A stretch of DNA of 64,000 bases from NCBI RefSeq assembly GCF_000691145.1, contig NZ_ASJC01000008.1, positions 1-64,000 on the forward strand, written 5' to 3'. Positions 37,801 to 46,326 of the stretch are shown piece after piece. Source of the stretch: Bacillus altitudinis 41KF2b (GTDB lineage Bacteria > Bacillota > Bacilli > Bacillales > Bacillaceae). The translations under genes were made by a program, and so were the position numbers. The number at the start of each line of letters is the position of its first letter. Positions within the stretch are counted from its first letter, which is position 1. The notes under the pieces are model-generated. The model made no database searches. It worked only from the letters and a program-made list of their open reading frames with translations, and was not told the DNA's origin.

Positions 37801-38191
37801 ATCTCAGGCGGTCTTAAAAGGAGTGTCGATTCAAAAGAATTTGGCTCCCTCTTTGCCACATATTCAAGGCATTCCAAATGAACTGAAACAAGTGTTTCTT
37901 AACATTCTTAAAAATGGAATTGAAGCGATGGATGGAGTAACAGGTGTGATCCAAGTGACTTCATTATTGAAAAACGACCAAATGATGCTGATATTTGAAG
38001 ATCAAGGAAAGGGCATACCAGAAGAGGAGATTGGGAAATTAGGCGAACCTTTTTACACAACGAAAGAAAAAGGAACGGGTCTTGGATTAATGATGACCAT
38101 TAAGATTATTGAAAGTCATGGCGGTACCATTCGTTTTGAGAGCAAAAGCTTTGAAGGGACACGTGTGATTATTACGTTTCCAAGTAATTGA
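34829..38191 (+). CDS. CheB-like/CheR/PAS/histidine kinase fusion
   Basis: A 1120-aa soluble signalling protein. Residues about 15-185 resemble a CheB methylesterase, but the catalytic GxSxGG and GxGSDG motifs are missing, so it is probably inactive. Residues 195-455 are a CheR methyltransferase with intact GTTSFFRD (near 265), AGCSTGEEAYS (near 305) and FISCRNVLMYF (near 405). A coiled coil follows at about 610-660, then two PAS-like domains (675-780, 785-895). The kinase has phosphoacceptor His near 917 in AAGIAHEIRNPLTSLKGF and GTGLGL near 1080. No response regulator or chemoreceptor is adjacent. ATG follows a GGGGG site. Confidence 0.9.
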   Translation: MQDKIINRLIEDEHVQAPVIGIGVSPFEQHHLEAFFQSFPHELNASFIVVQNHVTGDCVTDLEALVLPIGYRAKPIKHGEKVMKNTIYVCPQHAAVTLTEDKRLHITEQHPTNKACAVNSLFQSLANVQKEEAYAIFFQKGYCVGSGLLQIVEQGGTAISCSETNSGFDRMYHQTFQDPSALASYIANIINVPHTDVADPVLIRIIERLEMHKGIAFSTYEKRRLLSVIQKRMRSANQSISLLSEYDRLLEREPDELDRLHVQLLSGTTSFFRDMEAFRVCEHHIIPSIIENTMKNGKSRCRIWIAGCSTGEEAYSFAMLFLEEMKRRQVSIELQVFATDINRKAIQSASKGVYSLESMARMPEKWRARYFEKKGDAFIVKQSLRKHIVFAPHNLLIDSPFIHLDFISCRNVLMYFQPEVQKRVLSRFQYALKDQGMLILGPNEKVPNIPRLFHLLNEKWNIYTHSNVPKYNVGHTELKKRAVQYMKEVEQEYDACFIIDDFEKILAISNGAYSFLAHAEVSDELCEYVTPDYMKEILSQSFQKVWTEETEVVFQHVLISENGRKQYADFTVKHFDRRFKGVYVILIRKSERGKNQKNGRDKGMLEQNSVYQQRIVDLENELNEVKQKEQEARAQLKEKNKQIEVREKTNEHFINIINNLKVTREELYRPSVKPELATLFVDREMNIRYHTPTATSLFTSAQTRHQQTFQSMVKKLSKEMLYHDIQSVISDRRVIEREIETNEGEQFTVHMTPFYDQDREGAVMTWIKMTEMTKLKQALHLAVTALDNSHIHIVVATGEGVIQCVNQRFCQFVQQHEYDLIGKDIFSVYYALCQCDDLVKQWDVCLREGSWTGELYFQDLSGRERWERVSLHRIDDPDKMQSTVMRISEDITSQKQSEKMLMKSEMLSAVGQLAAGIAHEIRNPLTSLKGFLQLMIQSKKYQKDYADVMMSEFNRLESIINEFLVLSRSKSVKFEPVNVNLLLEEVIMVVESQAVLKGVSIQKNLAPSLPHIQGIPNELKQVFLNILKNGIEAMDGVTGVIQVTSLLKNDQMMLIFEDQGKGIPEEEIGKLGEPFYTTKEKGTGLGLMMTIKIIESHGGTIRFESKSFEGTRVIITFPSN

Positions 38192-38273
38192 GATCAGCTT
38201 TACATGAAATCCATCCAGTCTCAATAATTGCTTTGTACACTAGAAGAGATGAAGTTCAAAGGGGAGAAATCTA

Positions 38274-41180
38274 ATGAAACGTATACAATCCATTCGAATG
38301 GTCTGTTGTTTGATTTTGGTGATATTTAGTCTGCAATCTTTACTGCCTAGTATGATGACTGCTGAGGCGTTTTCTTCTTCTGAGAAAAAGGAGACTTTAT
38401 GGAAACAAACAAAGCCGATGAACATAAAAAAAGCCCGAAAACTGATAGGAGAAACGGTAACGGTGAGCGGAATCGTAACAGCAGATCAATCCGCTATAGG
38501 GAATGGGAAACTATCAACATATATTCAAGACAAAACAGCTGGTCTCAATATTTATTCTGCGCAGCCTAAGAATTTTCCAGAACTGAAAGCAGGCATGAAG
38601 GTCACGGTGACTGGCAAGGTGACGACTTATAAAGGGCTCGTTGAAATTGTGCCAGATCAAGATCGTCTGAAGATAGATGCTGTAAATCAGCCATTGCCTT
38701 CGCCAAAGAAAGTTTCCATTAAACAATTGGAATCGGATCAGGCAAGCAAATATGAAGGAAGATTAGTGAAGGTAAAAGGCTATGTAGAACAGGCGCCAGA
38801 TCAGCCGGCTGGCGGTGGATACAATGTGGCCATCATCGATAAAAAATATCATAGCACAGTCCTTAGAGTCATGGTTGATACGGGTGCAATTGATCAAGTG
38901 AAGACCGGAAAATGGTATGAGTTTACTGGCGTTTTAAGCAGATATGATACGCTGCAAGTACTTCCAAGACACAAAACCGATGTCAAATTGCTGAAGCACC
39001 AGCCAAAGCCGCCAAAAATCAAAAAAGAATATGAGGCAACGGTAGATCGTGTTGTGGATGGAGATACCATTCATTTGAAGAAGCCTGTGCTCGGCACAAC
39101 AAAGGTACGCTTCGTGAATATGGACACACCAGAAACCTACCACAAGCCCAAAAATGAATTAGATCAAAACCAGCTGCGTTTTGGACAAAAAGCGACGGAT
39201 TATTTAAAAACGCTTCTTTCAAGTGGTGATCGAGTCACATTAAAGATTGGCCCGGAAGCAAAGGATGGATATGGACGTCTTTTAGCTCAAGTCAAAACCA
39301 AAAAAGGGCTGAATACGAACCTAGAGCTTGTGAAAAAAGGATATGCCCCTACTTATTTCATCTGGCCTGTTGGAGATGAAAAAGAGTATCGGATGTTCCA
39401 GCAAGCAGTGAAAGATGCCAAGGAAAAAGGGCTTGGTATTTGGAATGAAGAAGATCCTCTGTTAGAACAGCCGTTTGAATTTAGAGCACGCGAGCAGAAA
39501 AAAGGGCTCACACGTTATGTGGGTGATTCATCTGCAAAAACCTACGTATCACCTGACAGCTGGAATGAGATCGATGTGGATAAACGTATCTTTTTTGCTT
39601 CTAAAGAAGAAGCAGAGCAGGCTGGATATCAGGCGTCAGAATCATCCAGTGAAGTTCCATTAACCATTTTAAGTATGAATGATTTGCATGGGAAAATTGA
39701 TCAGCAATATGAGCTGGATGTAAAAGGTGATGGCAGTAAAGGAACATATGGACGGATGGATTATGTGGCGGCTTATATAAAACAAAAGCAAGCTGCGCAA
39801 AAAAATACACTGACAGTTCATGCAGGAGATATGATAGGCGGAAGCTCGCCAATATCTTCTCTTTTACAAGATGAACCAACCGTTGAACTAATGGAGAACA
39901 TCGGCTTTGATGTTGGGACAGTTGGCAACCATGAGTTTGATGAAGGTGTGGATGAACTATTGCGCATCTTAAAAGGTGGAGATCACCCGAAAGGCACAAA
40001 AGGATACGATGGGCAGAATTTCCCGCTTGTTTGTGCAAACTGTGAATACAAGGATACTGGCAAACCACTTTTACCAGCCTATGAAATCATGGATGTCGAA
40101 GGAATTCCTGTGGCTTTTATCGGGGTTGTGACAACATCAGCGGCAGGTATGGTCATGCCAGAAGGAATTAAAGACATTCAATTTACTGATGAAGTCCAAG
40201 CTGTCAATGAAGCAACGAAAGAATTAAAGCAAAAAGGGATTAAAGCGATCGCGGTTCTGGCTCATATGACCGCCTCTCAAAATGGTGATACCATTACTGG
40301 AGAAAGCGCAAGGCTCGCCAAAGAAGGTGATGACGAAATTGATGTCATTTTCGCTGGCCATAATCACGAAGTGGTCAATGGAGAAGTGAATGGAAAATTA
40401 ATTGTCCAAGCCTTTGAATACGGAAAGGCAATTGGAGAAGTCAATGTCACACTTGACCGGAAAACAAAAGATATTGTCAAAAAGAGTGCAAACATCCAGT
40501 ATGTAGACCAGGCTGGTATTGAAAAGGATCAGGAAGCAGCGGACATTTTAGCCCATTACGGAAAAGAAGTGGAGCCGATTATTAGTGAGGTTGTTGGAGA
40601 AGCTGGCGTCAAGATGGAAGGTGGCTATTCCAATGATGGTGATACACCACTTGGCAACCTCATTGCGGATGGCATGAGATATTCAATGAAAAGTGACTTT
40701 GCCATGATGAATGGCGGCGGCATAAGACAAAATCTCGAAAAAGGACCGATTACTTGGGGTGATCTCTTTAATATTCAGCCATTTGGAAATGTGTTAGTGA
40801 AGCTGGACATCAAGGGGAAAGATTTAGTTGATATCATTGAAGCTCAAATATCTCCTCACTTTGGACCGGATTATAGCATTTCAGGCTTTTCTTATTCGTA
40901 CGATCCGTTAACATATAAAGTAGTTGACTTAAAACTGCCTGATGGTTCTTCCGTTGATTTCGATAAAACGTATACACTCACAGTGAACAACTTCATGGCG
41001 ACTGCCACTGGAAGTAAGTATGCACCGATTGGACGGCTAGGGAAAAATCCGGAAACAGGCCCAGAAGATTTAGAAGCAACGGTCGCTTTTGTAAAGAGCT
41101 TCGAGGGAGCTTCTATTGTGTATCAAAAAGAGGGCCGAATTCAACAAGTGAAACAAGAAGAAAAGGCAGCAGCAAGCTAA
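38274..41180 (+). CDS. yhcR: Secreted nuclease/5'-nucleotidase YhcR, lacking a sorting signal
   Basis: A 968-aa exported multi-domain enzyme. Signal peptide 1-31; two OB-like domains (about 50-135, 145-240); a thermonuclease domain (about 255-392) with VDGDTIH, RFVNMDTPE and AKDGYGRLLA; a metallophosphoesterase domain from 462 (SMNDLHGK, GNHEFDEG near 550, GHNHE near 695); and a 5'-nucleotidase C domain (about 770-930). It degrades extracellular nucleic acids to nucleosides. B. subtilis YhcR is about 1217 aa and ends in an LPDTS-type sorting signal used by YhcS. Here the protein ends in KQEEKAAAS with no LPxT motif, hydrophobic stretch or basic tail. Confidence 0.93.
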   Translation: MKRIQSIRMVCCLILVIFSLQSLLPSMMTAEAFSSSEKKETLWKQTKPMNIKKARKLIGETVTVSGIVTADQSAIGNGKLSTYIQDKTAGLNIYSAQPKNFPELKAGMKVTVTGKVTTYKGLVEIVPDQDRLKIDAVNQPLPSPKKVSIKQLESDQASKYEGRLVKVKGYVEQAPDQPAGGGYNVAIIDKKYHSTVLRVMVDTGAIDQVKTGKWYEFTGVLSRYDTLQVLPRHKTDVKLLKHQPKPPKIKKEYEATVDRVVDGDTIHLKKPVLGTTKVRFVNMDTPETYHKPKNELDQNQLRFGQKATDYLKTLLSSGDRVTLKIGPEAKDGYGRLLAQVKTKKGLNTNLELVKKGYAPTYFIWPVGDEKEYRMFQQAVKDAKEKGLGIWNEEDPLLEQPFEFRAREQKKGLTRYVGDSSAKTYVSPDSWNEIDVDKRIFFASKEEAEQAGYQASESSSEVPLTILSMNDLHGKIDQQYELDVKGDGSKGTYGRMDYVAAYIKQKQAAQKNTLTVHAGDMIGGSSPISSLLQDEPTVELMENIGFDVGTVGNHEFDEGVDELLRILKGGDHPKGTKGYDGQNFPLVCANCEYKDTGKPLLPAYEIMDVEGIPVAFIGVVTTSAAGMVMPEGIKDIQFTDEVQAVNEATKELKQKGIKAIAVLAHMTASQNGDTITGESARLAKEGDDEIDVIFAGHNHEVVNGEVNGKLIVQAFEYGKAIGEVNVTLDRKTKDIVKKSANIQYVDQAGIEKDQEAADILAHYGKEVEPIISEVVGEAGVKMEGGYSNDGDTPLGNLIADGMRYSMKSDFAMMNGGGIRQNLEKGPITWGDLFNIQPFGNVLVKLDIKGKDLVDIIEAQISPHFGPDYSISGFSYSYDPLTYKVVDLKLPDGSSVDFDKTYTLTVNNFMATATGSKYAPIGRLGKNPETGPEDLEATVAFVKSFEGASIVYQKEGRIQQVKQEEKAAAS

Positions 41181-41212
41181 AGAATCATCAGCAAAGACAA
41201 AGGAGTTAACGC

Positions 41213-41779
41213 ATGAAAAAATGGCTTGCAGTGATTGTTATGTCAGCGGGGATTGTGGTGCTTGGCTGGGGAATTTGGCAAATCGCTTCTACTCACTTAC
41301 AAACAGCACATTCGTTAGAGGAAGCAAAGAAGGTCGTAAAAACTGATCAAGGAATGACAAAGAAAAAGTTTGCACCTGAAATGGGGAAAGCCTCTGGCAT
41401 CCTGACCATTCCGAAATTAAAAGCCGATTTGCCAATTGTTGAAGGGACAGATGCGGACGACCTTGCCAAAGGCGTCGGTCATTACAAAGGCAGTTATTAC
41501 CCTGATCAAAATGGACAAATCGTTTTGTCGGGACACAGGGATACGGTCTTCCGCCGGACTGGTGAACTGGATATTGGGGATCAGCTGAAAATCACTGTAC
41601 CGTATGGTGAGTTTGTTTATGAAATTACGCATACGAAAATTGTGGATCAGCATGATACATCCATTATTACCTTACAAAATAAAAAAGAAGAGCTTGTGTT
41701 AACCACATGCTATCCATTTCATTTTGTCGGCAACGCACCAGAGCGGTACATTATTTATGCGAAAAGAGCATCTGTCTAA
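41213..41779 (+). CDS. yhcS: Class D sortase YhcS
   Basis: A 188-aa membrane transpeptidase that links surface proteins to the cell wall. The N-terminal membrane anchor spans about 5-25. The catalytic residues are all present: H108 in LSGHRDT, C166 in LTTCYPF and R178 in APERYII. The start MKKWLAVIVM follows AAGGAG by 7 bases. It lies 32 bases after yhcR, which in B. subtilis encodes its substrate but here lacks the signal, so its substrate must be encoded elsewhere (for example a YfkN-type protein). Confidence 0.93.
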   Translation: MKKWLAVIVMSAGIVVLGWGIWQIASTHLQTAHSLEEAKKVVKTDQGMTKKKFAPEMGKASGILTIPKLKADLPIVEGTDADDLAKGVGHYKGSYYPDQNGQIVLSGHRDTVFRRTGELDIGDQLKITVPYGEFVYEITHTKIVDQHDTSIITLQNKKEELVLTTCYPFHFVGNAPERYIIYAKRASV

Positions 41780-41783
41780 CGTC

Positions 41784-41813
41784 AAAAGAGCCTGTATGAT
41801 CAGGCTCTTTTTT
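41784..41813. terminator. Bidirectional terminator
   Basis: AAAAGAGCCTG and CAGGCTCTTTT pair around a 6-base loop between convergent yhcS and yhcT. Confidence 0.9.
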
Positions 41814-42716
41814 CTACATATTGTCCATTAATTCAGCCATATCAGGTGGGAGCGGTGCTTCTATCGTCAGCTTTTCACCTGTGAATGGATGGTTCATGTC
41901 TACTTGTTTGGCATGAAGGGCGCATCTGTTTATCAGGTCACGCTTCCCGCCATATAATGTATCGCCAGCTAAAGGATGCCCGAGACTGCTAAGATGGACC
42001 CGAATTTGATGCGTTCTGCCTGTTTCTAATCGCAGCTTAACGGCCGTCATCTGTAAACGTTTATTGAGATGGAAGACCTCATAATGAGTCTTGGCGCTTT
42101 GACCAGTAGGAGAAACCCTCCTTCTGACGGCATGGTGTTTATCACGTCCAATGGCTGCTTGGATCGTTCCTTTCTTTTTCTTAAACAGTCCTTGTGCGAT
42201 GGCAAGATACGTTCTGTTAATCGCTTTTTTTGAAAGCATTTGATCGAGTACAGCATGTGCCAACCTGTGTTTGGCAAAAATGACGGTGCCGCTTGTATCT
42301 TGATCCAGCCTATGTATATGTCTGACCCGCTTTTCTTCTCCATTTGCTTGAAAATGGAAAGCGACTAGATTCGCCAGCGTACCTGTTTGTCCTTTTTCAT
42401 TTGGATGCGTCGGTCTTCCAGCAGGCTTTTGGACAACTAATAAATGCTCGTCTTCAAAGAGTACCTCTAATTCACCGTATTCTGGCGTCACATCACTTTC
42501 TTCCGTCTCAAATAAATCAATGAGAATCTGATCACCTGTACTCACTTTTGCAGCATGGTGGGCAGGTTTTTGATTGAGACGGACTTTTTGGTGCTCCATC
42601 CAAAAATGGATAATCGGTTTAGAGGCAGACACTTCGTCTTTTAAAAATTGACTTAAGGAAATGCCATTTTGCTGCTCACCTACTTTTAGGGAGAGCGTGT
42701 GTCCTTTTATGATCAT
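41814..42716 (-). CDS. yhcT: RluA-family pseudouridine synthase YhcT
   Basis: A 300-aa cytosolic enzyme converting uridine to pseudouridine in RNA. HRLDQDTSG at 135-143 contains the catalytic Asp138. An S4-like N-terminal region (about 15-70) precedes the catalytic domain. VVQKPAGRPTHP and ETGRTHQIRVHLSSLGHPLAGD are further RluA motifs. Exact target site (rRNA or tRNA) is not predictable. Confidence 0.92.
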   Translation of the reverse strand: MIIKGHTLSLKVGEQQNGISLSQFLKDEVSASKPIIHFWMEHQKVRLNQKPAHHAAKVSTGDQILIDLFETEESDVTPEYGELEVLFEDEHLLVVQKPAGRPTHPNEKGQTGTLANLVAFHFQANGEEKRVRHIHRLDQDTSGTVIFAKHRLAHAVLDQMLSKKAINRTYLAIAQGLFKKKKGTIQAAIGRDKHHAVRRRVSPTGQSAKTHYEVFHLNKRLQMTAVKLRLETGRTHQIRVHLSSLGHPLAGDTLYGGKRDLINRCALHAKQVDMNHPFTGEKLTIEAPLPPDMAELMDNM

Positions 42717-42824
42717 GATATTCGTCCTCTCTTTGGGTATATATAGGAAACACTTACCTTAGCGAATGCCTTTTTTTCTGTGCTATTCTGAATGGAGTAA
42801 TAACGACAGAGAGGTAGATGCCAC

Positions 42825-43172
42825 GTGAGATTAATGAAAGCTGCGACAGACCTTCAGGAGCAGGCAATTGAAGAAATATCAAAGGAAATTGAAGATCTTT
42901 TATCCCATTCTGTCAATGTCAATGGAGAAGAGCAGGAAAAACAATCCCCGCTTACATTCATTGATGGTGTGTATAACGGGACAATGGATGATGCTTTTCG
43001 TATCTTATCAGGTCTTCAGCTATTACATACCATTATTTTAAAGCCGAAGCGACATATGACAAAACGAGATCGTGAGTTATTTGAACTCAACCGTGAACAA
43101 GTTAATGCGTGCGGCTTTTCTTTCCCGTTTGATTTAGATGATTTTGCAGGCCGTCACCTTCAAAATGCGTAA
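42825..43172 (+). CDS. yhcU: YhcU-like protein
   Basis: A 115-aa soluble protein, helical and acidic in the first half, with PLTFIDGVYNGTMDDAFRILSGLQLLH in the middle split over two helices. Gene position matches yhcU of B. subtilis. The GTG at 42825 is preferred to ATG 42834 because GAGAGGT lies 10 bases before it. Function unknown. Confidence 0.75.
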   Translation: MRLMKAATDLQEQAIEEISKEIEDLLSHSVNVNGEEQEKQSPLTFIDGVYNGTMDDAFRILSGLQLLHTIILKPKRHMTKRDRELFELNREQVNACGFSFPFDLDDFAGRHLQNA

Positions 43173-43339
43173 AAGTTGGTGTGAACTTCCTTGTTAACTT
43201 ACAAGGTCGTCGCACATACTATTTTTAAGGGAACGGAGAAACCTTCAAGATCTGTAATACCAATTCCGCTCTTTTTCAACAATGTCTATTCTCCACGAAT
43301 CGGAGCGCTTGGATCTCTTGCAGAAAGAATCGAACATGA

Positions 43340-43374
43340 CAGGAGCCTGACAAAACGATGCAGGCTCCTTTTAT
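43340..43374 (+). terminator. Terminator in the yhcU-yhcW gap
   Basis: AGGAGCCTG and CAGGCTCCT form a 9-bp stem with TTTTA. The gap 43173-43479 otherwise holds a short open frame without a ribosome site. B. subtilis has yhcV (CBS domains) here; no recognisable part of it remains. Confidence 0.75.
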
Positions 43375-43479
43375 ACATAATCATTTTAGCAGACATTCAT
43401 CTTTGAAAGTCAATTTTATTCACGATATGATAGCAGTATGGAAGATATTTCAGACTTTCGGAAAAAAGGAGTGGCCTCT

Positions 43480-44145
43480 TTGGTAAAGGCGATTATATTT
43501 GATTTTGATGGATTAATTTTAGATACAGAAACACATGAATATGAGGTTCTGCAGGAAATGTTTGCGGAGCATGAATCGGAGTTGCCTCTGTCTGTATGGG
43601 GAAATGTGATTGGAACGCAGGCAGGTTTTAAGCCTTTTGAATATTTGGAAGAGCAGTTAGGGAAGACATTAGATCATGAGGCACTCACAGAAGACCGGCG
43701 TTCACGTTTTCAAAAGAGAATGAAGGACGAAGCAGCAAGACCTGGTGTAGAAGCTTATTTAGAAGCGGCAAAGGAGCTTGGAATTAAGATTGGACTTGCT
43801 TCCAGCTCAGATTATAAATGGGTGTCTGATCACCTGAAACAAATTGGACTTTTCGATTACTTTGAATGTATCCGCACGTCAGACGATGTGGAAGAAGTGA
43901 AACCTCACCCAGAACTTTATTTGCAAACCGCACAATGCTTAGGCGTTGAGCCAAAAGATTGCGTGGCATTTGAGGACTCTGTGAATGGGTCAATCGCTGC
44001 CAAACGAGCGGGTATGAAATGTGTCATCGTGCCAAATAAAGTGACGAGCACACTGCAGTTTGAAGAATATGATGCGAGATTAGAATCCATGGCTGAAATC
44101 GAATTGCTCCAGCTATTCCATCAGCTTGAAAAAGAGGATCAGTAA
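43480..44145 (+). CDS. yhcW: HAD-family phosphatase YhcW
   Basis: A 221-aa hydrolase of the beta-phosphoglucomutase-like HAD subfamily. Motif I is IFDFDGLILDTE with both Asp residues, motif II is LASSSD, Lys of motif III precedes PHPELY, and motif IV is FEDSVNG. The start at TTG 43480 has AAAAAGGAGTGG upstream; a longer version from 43438 puts that site inside the gene. It lies 14 bases before yhcX. Confidence 0.9.
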   Translation: MVKAIIFDFDGLILDTETHEYEVLQEMFAEHESELPLSVWGNVIGTQAGFKPFEYLEEQLGKTLDHEALTEDRRSRFQKRMKDEAARPGVEAYLEAAKELGIKIGLASSSDYKWVSDHLKQIGLFDYFECIRTSDDVEEVKPHPELYLQTAQCLGVEPKDCVAFEDSVNGSIAAKRAGMKCVIVPNKVTSTLQFEEYDARLESMAEIELLQLFHQLEKEDQ

Positions 44146-44159
44146 GGGGGCAATACATC

Positions 44160-45698
44160 ATGGCAGAAAAACTAGATTTAACGCGATTTGAAAAAAGAAT
44201 GGTGATTCGAAATATTAGAGAAGAAGATATCGACCGAATCATCGCATTGCAAGAGGTATGCTTTCCAGGCATGGACCCTTGGAAAAAAGAGCACCTTGAA
44301 AGCCACCTTGAACATTTCCCAGAAGGCCAGTTCTGTGCGGAATTCGAGGGAGAAATCATTGGCTCATGTTCAAGTTTATTAATTAACTTTGATGAATACG
44401 ATGATCGTCACACGTGGCAGGACATCACAGATGATGGATATATCACAAACCATAATCCAGATGGGATGAATATGTACGGAATTGAAGTAATGGTCAGTCC
44501 TGAGTACCGCCGGATGAAAATCGGTCATCGTTTATATGAAGCAAGAAAAGACTTAGCGAGAAGATTAAATTTAAAAAGCATCATCATTGGCGGACGTATC
44601 CCGAATTATCATAAATATCAAGAGGAAATGACGCCTCGCCAATATGTAGAGCAAGTCATGCTACACCAAATTTATGATCCTGTGCTATCTTTTCAGCTGT
44701 TAAATGAATTTAGCCTGATGCGGATCAATCCGAATTACTTGCCGGATGATAAAGCTTCCAGTACGTACGCAACGCTAATGGAATGGAACAATGTCGATTA
44801 TCGCCCGCAATCGAAAAGATATTATAAATCGGCGTTCCCAGTACGAATTTGTGTCATTCAATATGCAATGAAGCAAATTCATTCCTTTGAGGAATTTATG
44901 AATCAAGTGGAGTATTACGTGGATGTGGCATCAGATGCGTCAGCTGACTTTGCCGTTTTCCCGGAAATCTTTACAACGCAGCTTATGTCATATTTAGAAG
45001 AGAGATCACCAAGTCTAGCAGTGCAGCGGATCACAGAATATACCGAGGACTACATTAATTTGTTTACAGATCTCTCGGTCAAGTACAACATTAATATCAT
45101 CGGTGGTTCTCATTTCGTTGAAGAGGAAGGGAAAATCTATAATATCGCCTATTTATTTAGACGTGATGGAACGATTGAAAAGCAATATAAGCTGCATATC
45201 ACGCCGAATGAAAGAAAATGGTGGGGGATTTCAGCTGGTGACCAAGTCCGGGTATTTGATACGGACTGCGGGAAAATTGCGATCCAAATTTGCTACGATA
45301 TTGAATTCCCTGAGCTTGCTCGAATTGCAGCTGACAAAGGAGCGAAAATTATCTTCACTCCATTCTGTACAGAAGACCGTCAAGGCTATTTACGAGTACG
45401 TTACTGTGCGCAGGCGAGAGCGGTTGAAAATCAGATATATACGGTCATTTCTGGAACGGTCGGAAACCTTCCGCAAACAGAAAACATGGATGTCCAATAT
45501 GCACAATCAGCCATCTTTGCACCATCTGATTTTGAATTCGCAAGAGATGGCATTGTAGGAGAATGCAACCCGAATATTGAAATGGTGGTTGTTGGTGATG
45601 TCGACTTAGAAATATTAAGAAGGCAGCGTCAAGATGGGACGGTTCGTCAGCTGAAAGATCGAAGAAGAGACGTGTACCATATTGAATATAAGAAATAA
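44160..45698 (+). CDS. yhcX: GNAT acetyltransferase-nitrilase fusion YhcX
   Basis: A 512-aa cytosolic protein. Residues 13-180 are a GNAT domain (VSPEYRRMKIGHRLYEARK is the acetyl-CoA-binding segment). Residues 225-490 form a carbon-nitrogen hydrolase domain, whose catalytic triad is Glu in VFPEIF, Lys in YKLHITP and Cys in ICYDIEFPE. The pair suggests both acylation and amide cleavage of one metabolite, substrate unknown. Ribosome site GGGGGC. Probably cotranscribed with yhcW. Confidence 0.92.
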   Translation: MAEKLDLTRFEKRMVIRNIREEDIDRIIALQEVCFPGMDPWKKEHLESHLEHFPEGQFCAEFEGEIIGSCSSLLINFDEYDDRHTWQDITDDGYITNHNPDGMNMYGIEVMVSPEYRRMKIGHRLYEARKDLARRLNLKSIIIGGRIPNYHKYQEEMTPRQYVEQVMLHQIYDPVLSFQLLNEFSLMRINPNYLPDDKASSTYATLMEWNNVDYRPQSKRYYKSAFPVRICVIQYAMKQIHSFEEFMNQVEYYVDVASDASADFAVFPEIFTTQLMSYLEERSPSLAVQRITEYTEDYINLFTDLSVKYNINIIGGSHFVEEEGKIYNIAYLFRRDGTIEKQYKLHITPNERKWWGISAGDQVRVFDTDCGKIAIQICYDIEFPELARIAADKGAKIIFTPFCTEDRQGYLRVRYCAQARAVENQIYTVISGTVGNLPQTENMDVQYAQSAIFAPSDFEFARDGIVGECNPNIEMVVVGDVDLEILRRQRQDGTVRQLKDRRRDVYHIEYKK

Positions 45699-45705
45699 CC
45701 AAAAC

Positions 45706-45735
45706 AAGCGCCCCGCAGTTATGCGAGGCGCTTTT
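45706..45735. terminator. Bidirectional terminator
   Basis: AAGCGCC and GGCGCTT with inner CGCA/TGCG, between convergent yhcX and the secreted protein gene. Confidence 0.8.
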
Positions 45736-45743
45736 CTGTATGT

Positions 45744-46160
45744 TTACATTTTCTTTAATGCCACTGTAGCAAAATGGGCAATGCTTTTGGCAGCTAAAAA
45801 TGGAACGTCTGATTTAACAAGAGATTGATAAATCGTTTTTTCTACTTGTTTCCATGTAAGATCAGACTCTTCTAAAAGATTTTTTAAATCAGGTCCTACA
45901 TGCTGGTTGAAAAACTGTTCAAATTGTTCACGTTTTTCTTGTCCGGCAATCACTTCTAGTTTTTGTAGCCATTTTTCTTGTTTTTGGAAAGATTGTTCAA
46001 TGTTTTGTTTAATGGTGTCTGTTGTCGAAGGAAGCTGAAAATCACTTTCTGCTGTCACCTGCTTCGTTTGAATAGATGCAGCATCAGCTGTTTGTGTAAT
46101 AGGTGAAGCGAATAAAAGGACAGTGGTGGAGAGCATCAAAGATTTTGCGATTGTTTTCAT
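45744..46160 (-). CDS. Hypothetical secreted protein, 138 aa
   Basis: The Sec signal peptide (MKTIAKSLMLSTTVLLFASP) has a likely cleavage after TADA|AS near residue 28. The mature 110 residues are helical and charged with no recognised motif. ACTAGGAGG lies 8 bases upstream of ATG. It is divergent from the VOC gene. Function unknown. Confidence 0.8.
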   Translation of the reverse strand: MKTIAKSLMLSTTVLLFASPITQTADAASIQTKQVTAESDFQLPSTTDTIKQNIEQSFQKQEKWLQKLEVIAGQEKREQFEQFFNQHVGPDLKNLLEESDLTWKQVEKTIYQSLVKSDVPFLAAKSIAHFATVALKKM

Positions 46161-46326
46161 TAAGAAAACCTCCTAGTTCATTTAGTATTGTGCACGAGAT
46201 TTATTATACATTTTTGTTAAAATAAGGTAATGAGACTTACCGCTTATTTTTTCATGCGACAAAGGGATGCCAAATGAAAAGACGAATATACTGAATGGAA
46301 ATGATGTTTTACAAAGGGAGAGGGAT

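Noticed and set aside
43191-43406. 71-codon open frame after yhcU
   Set aside because: TTG start without ribosome site, runs through the terminator hairpin, and shows no similarity to YhcV or another family I know.
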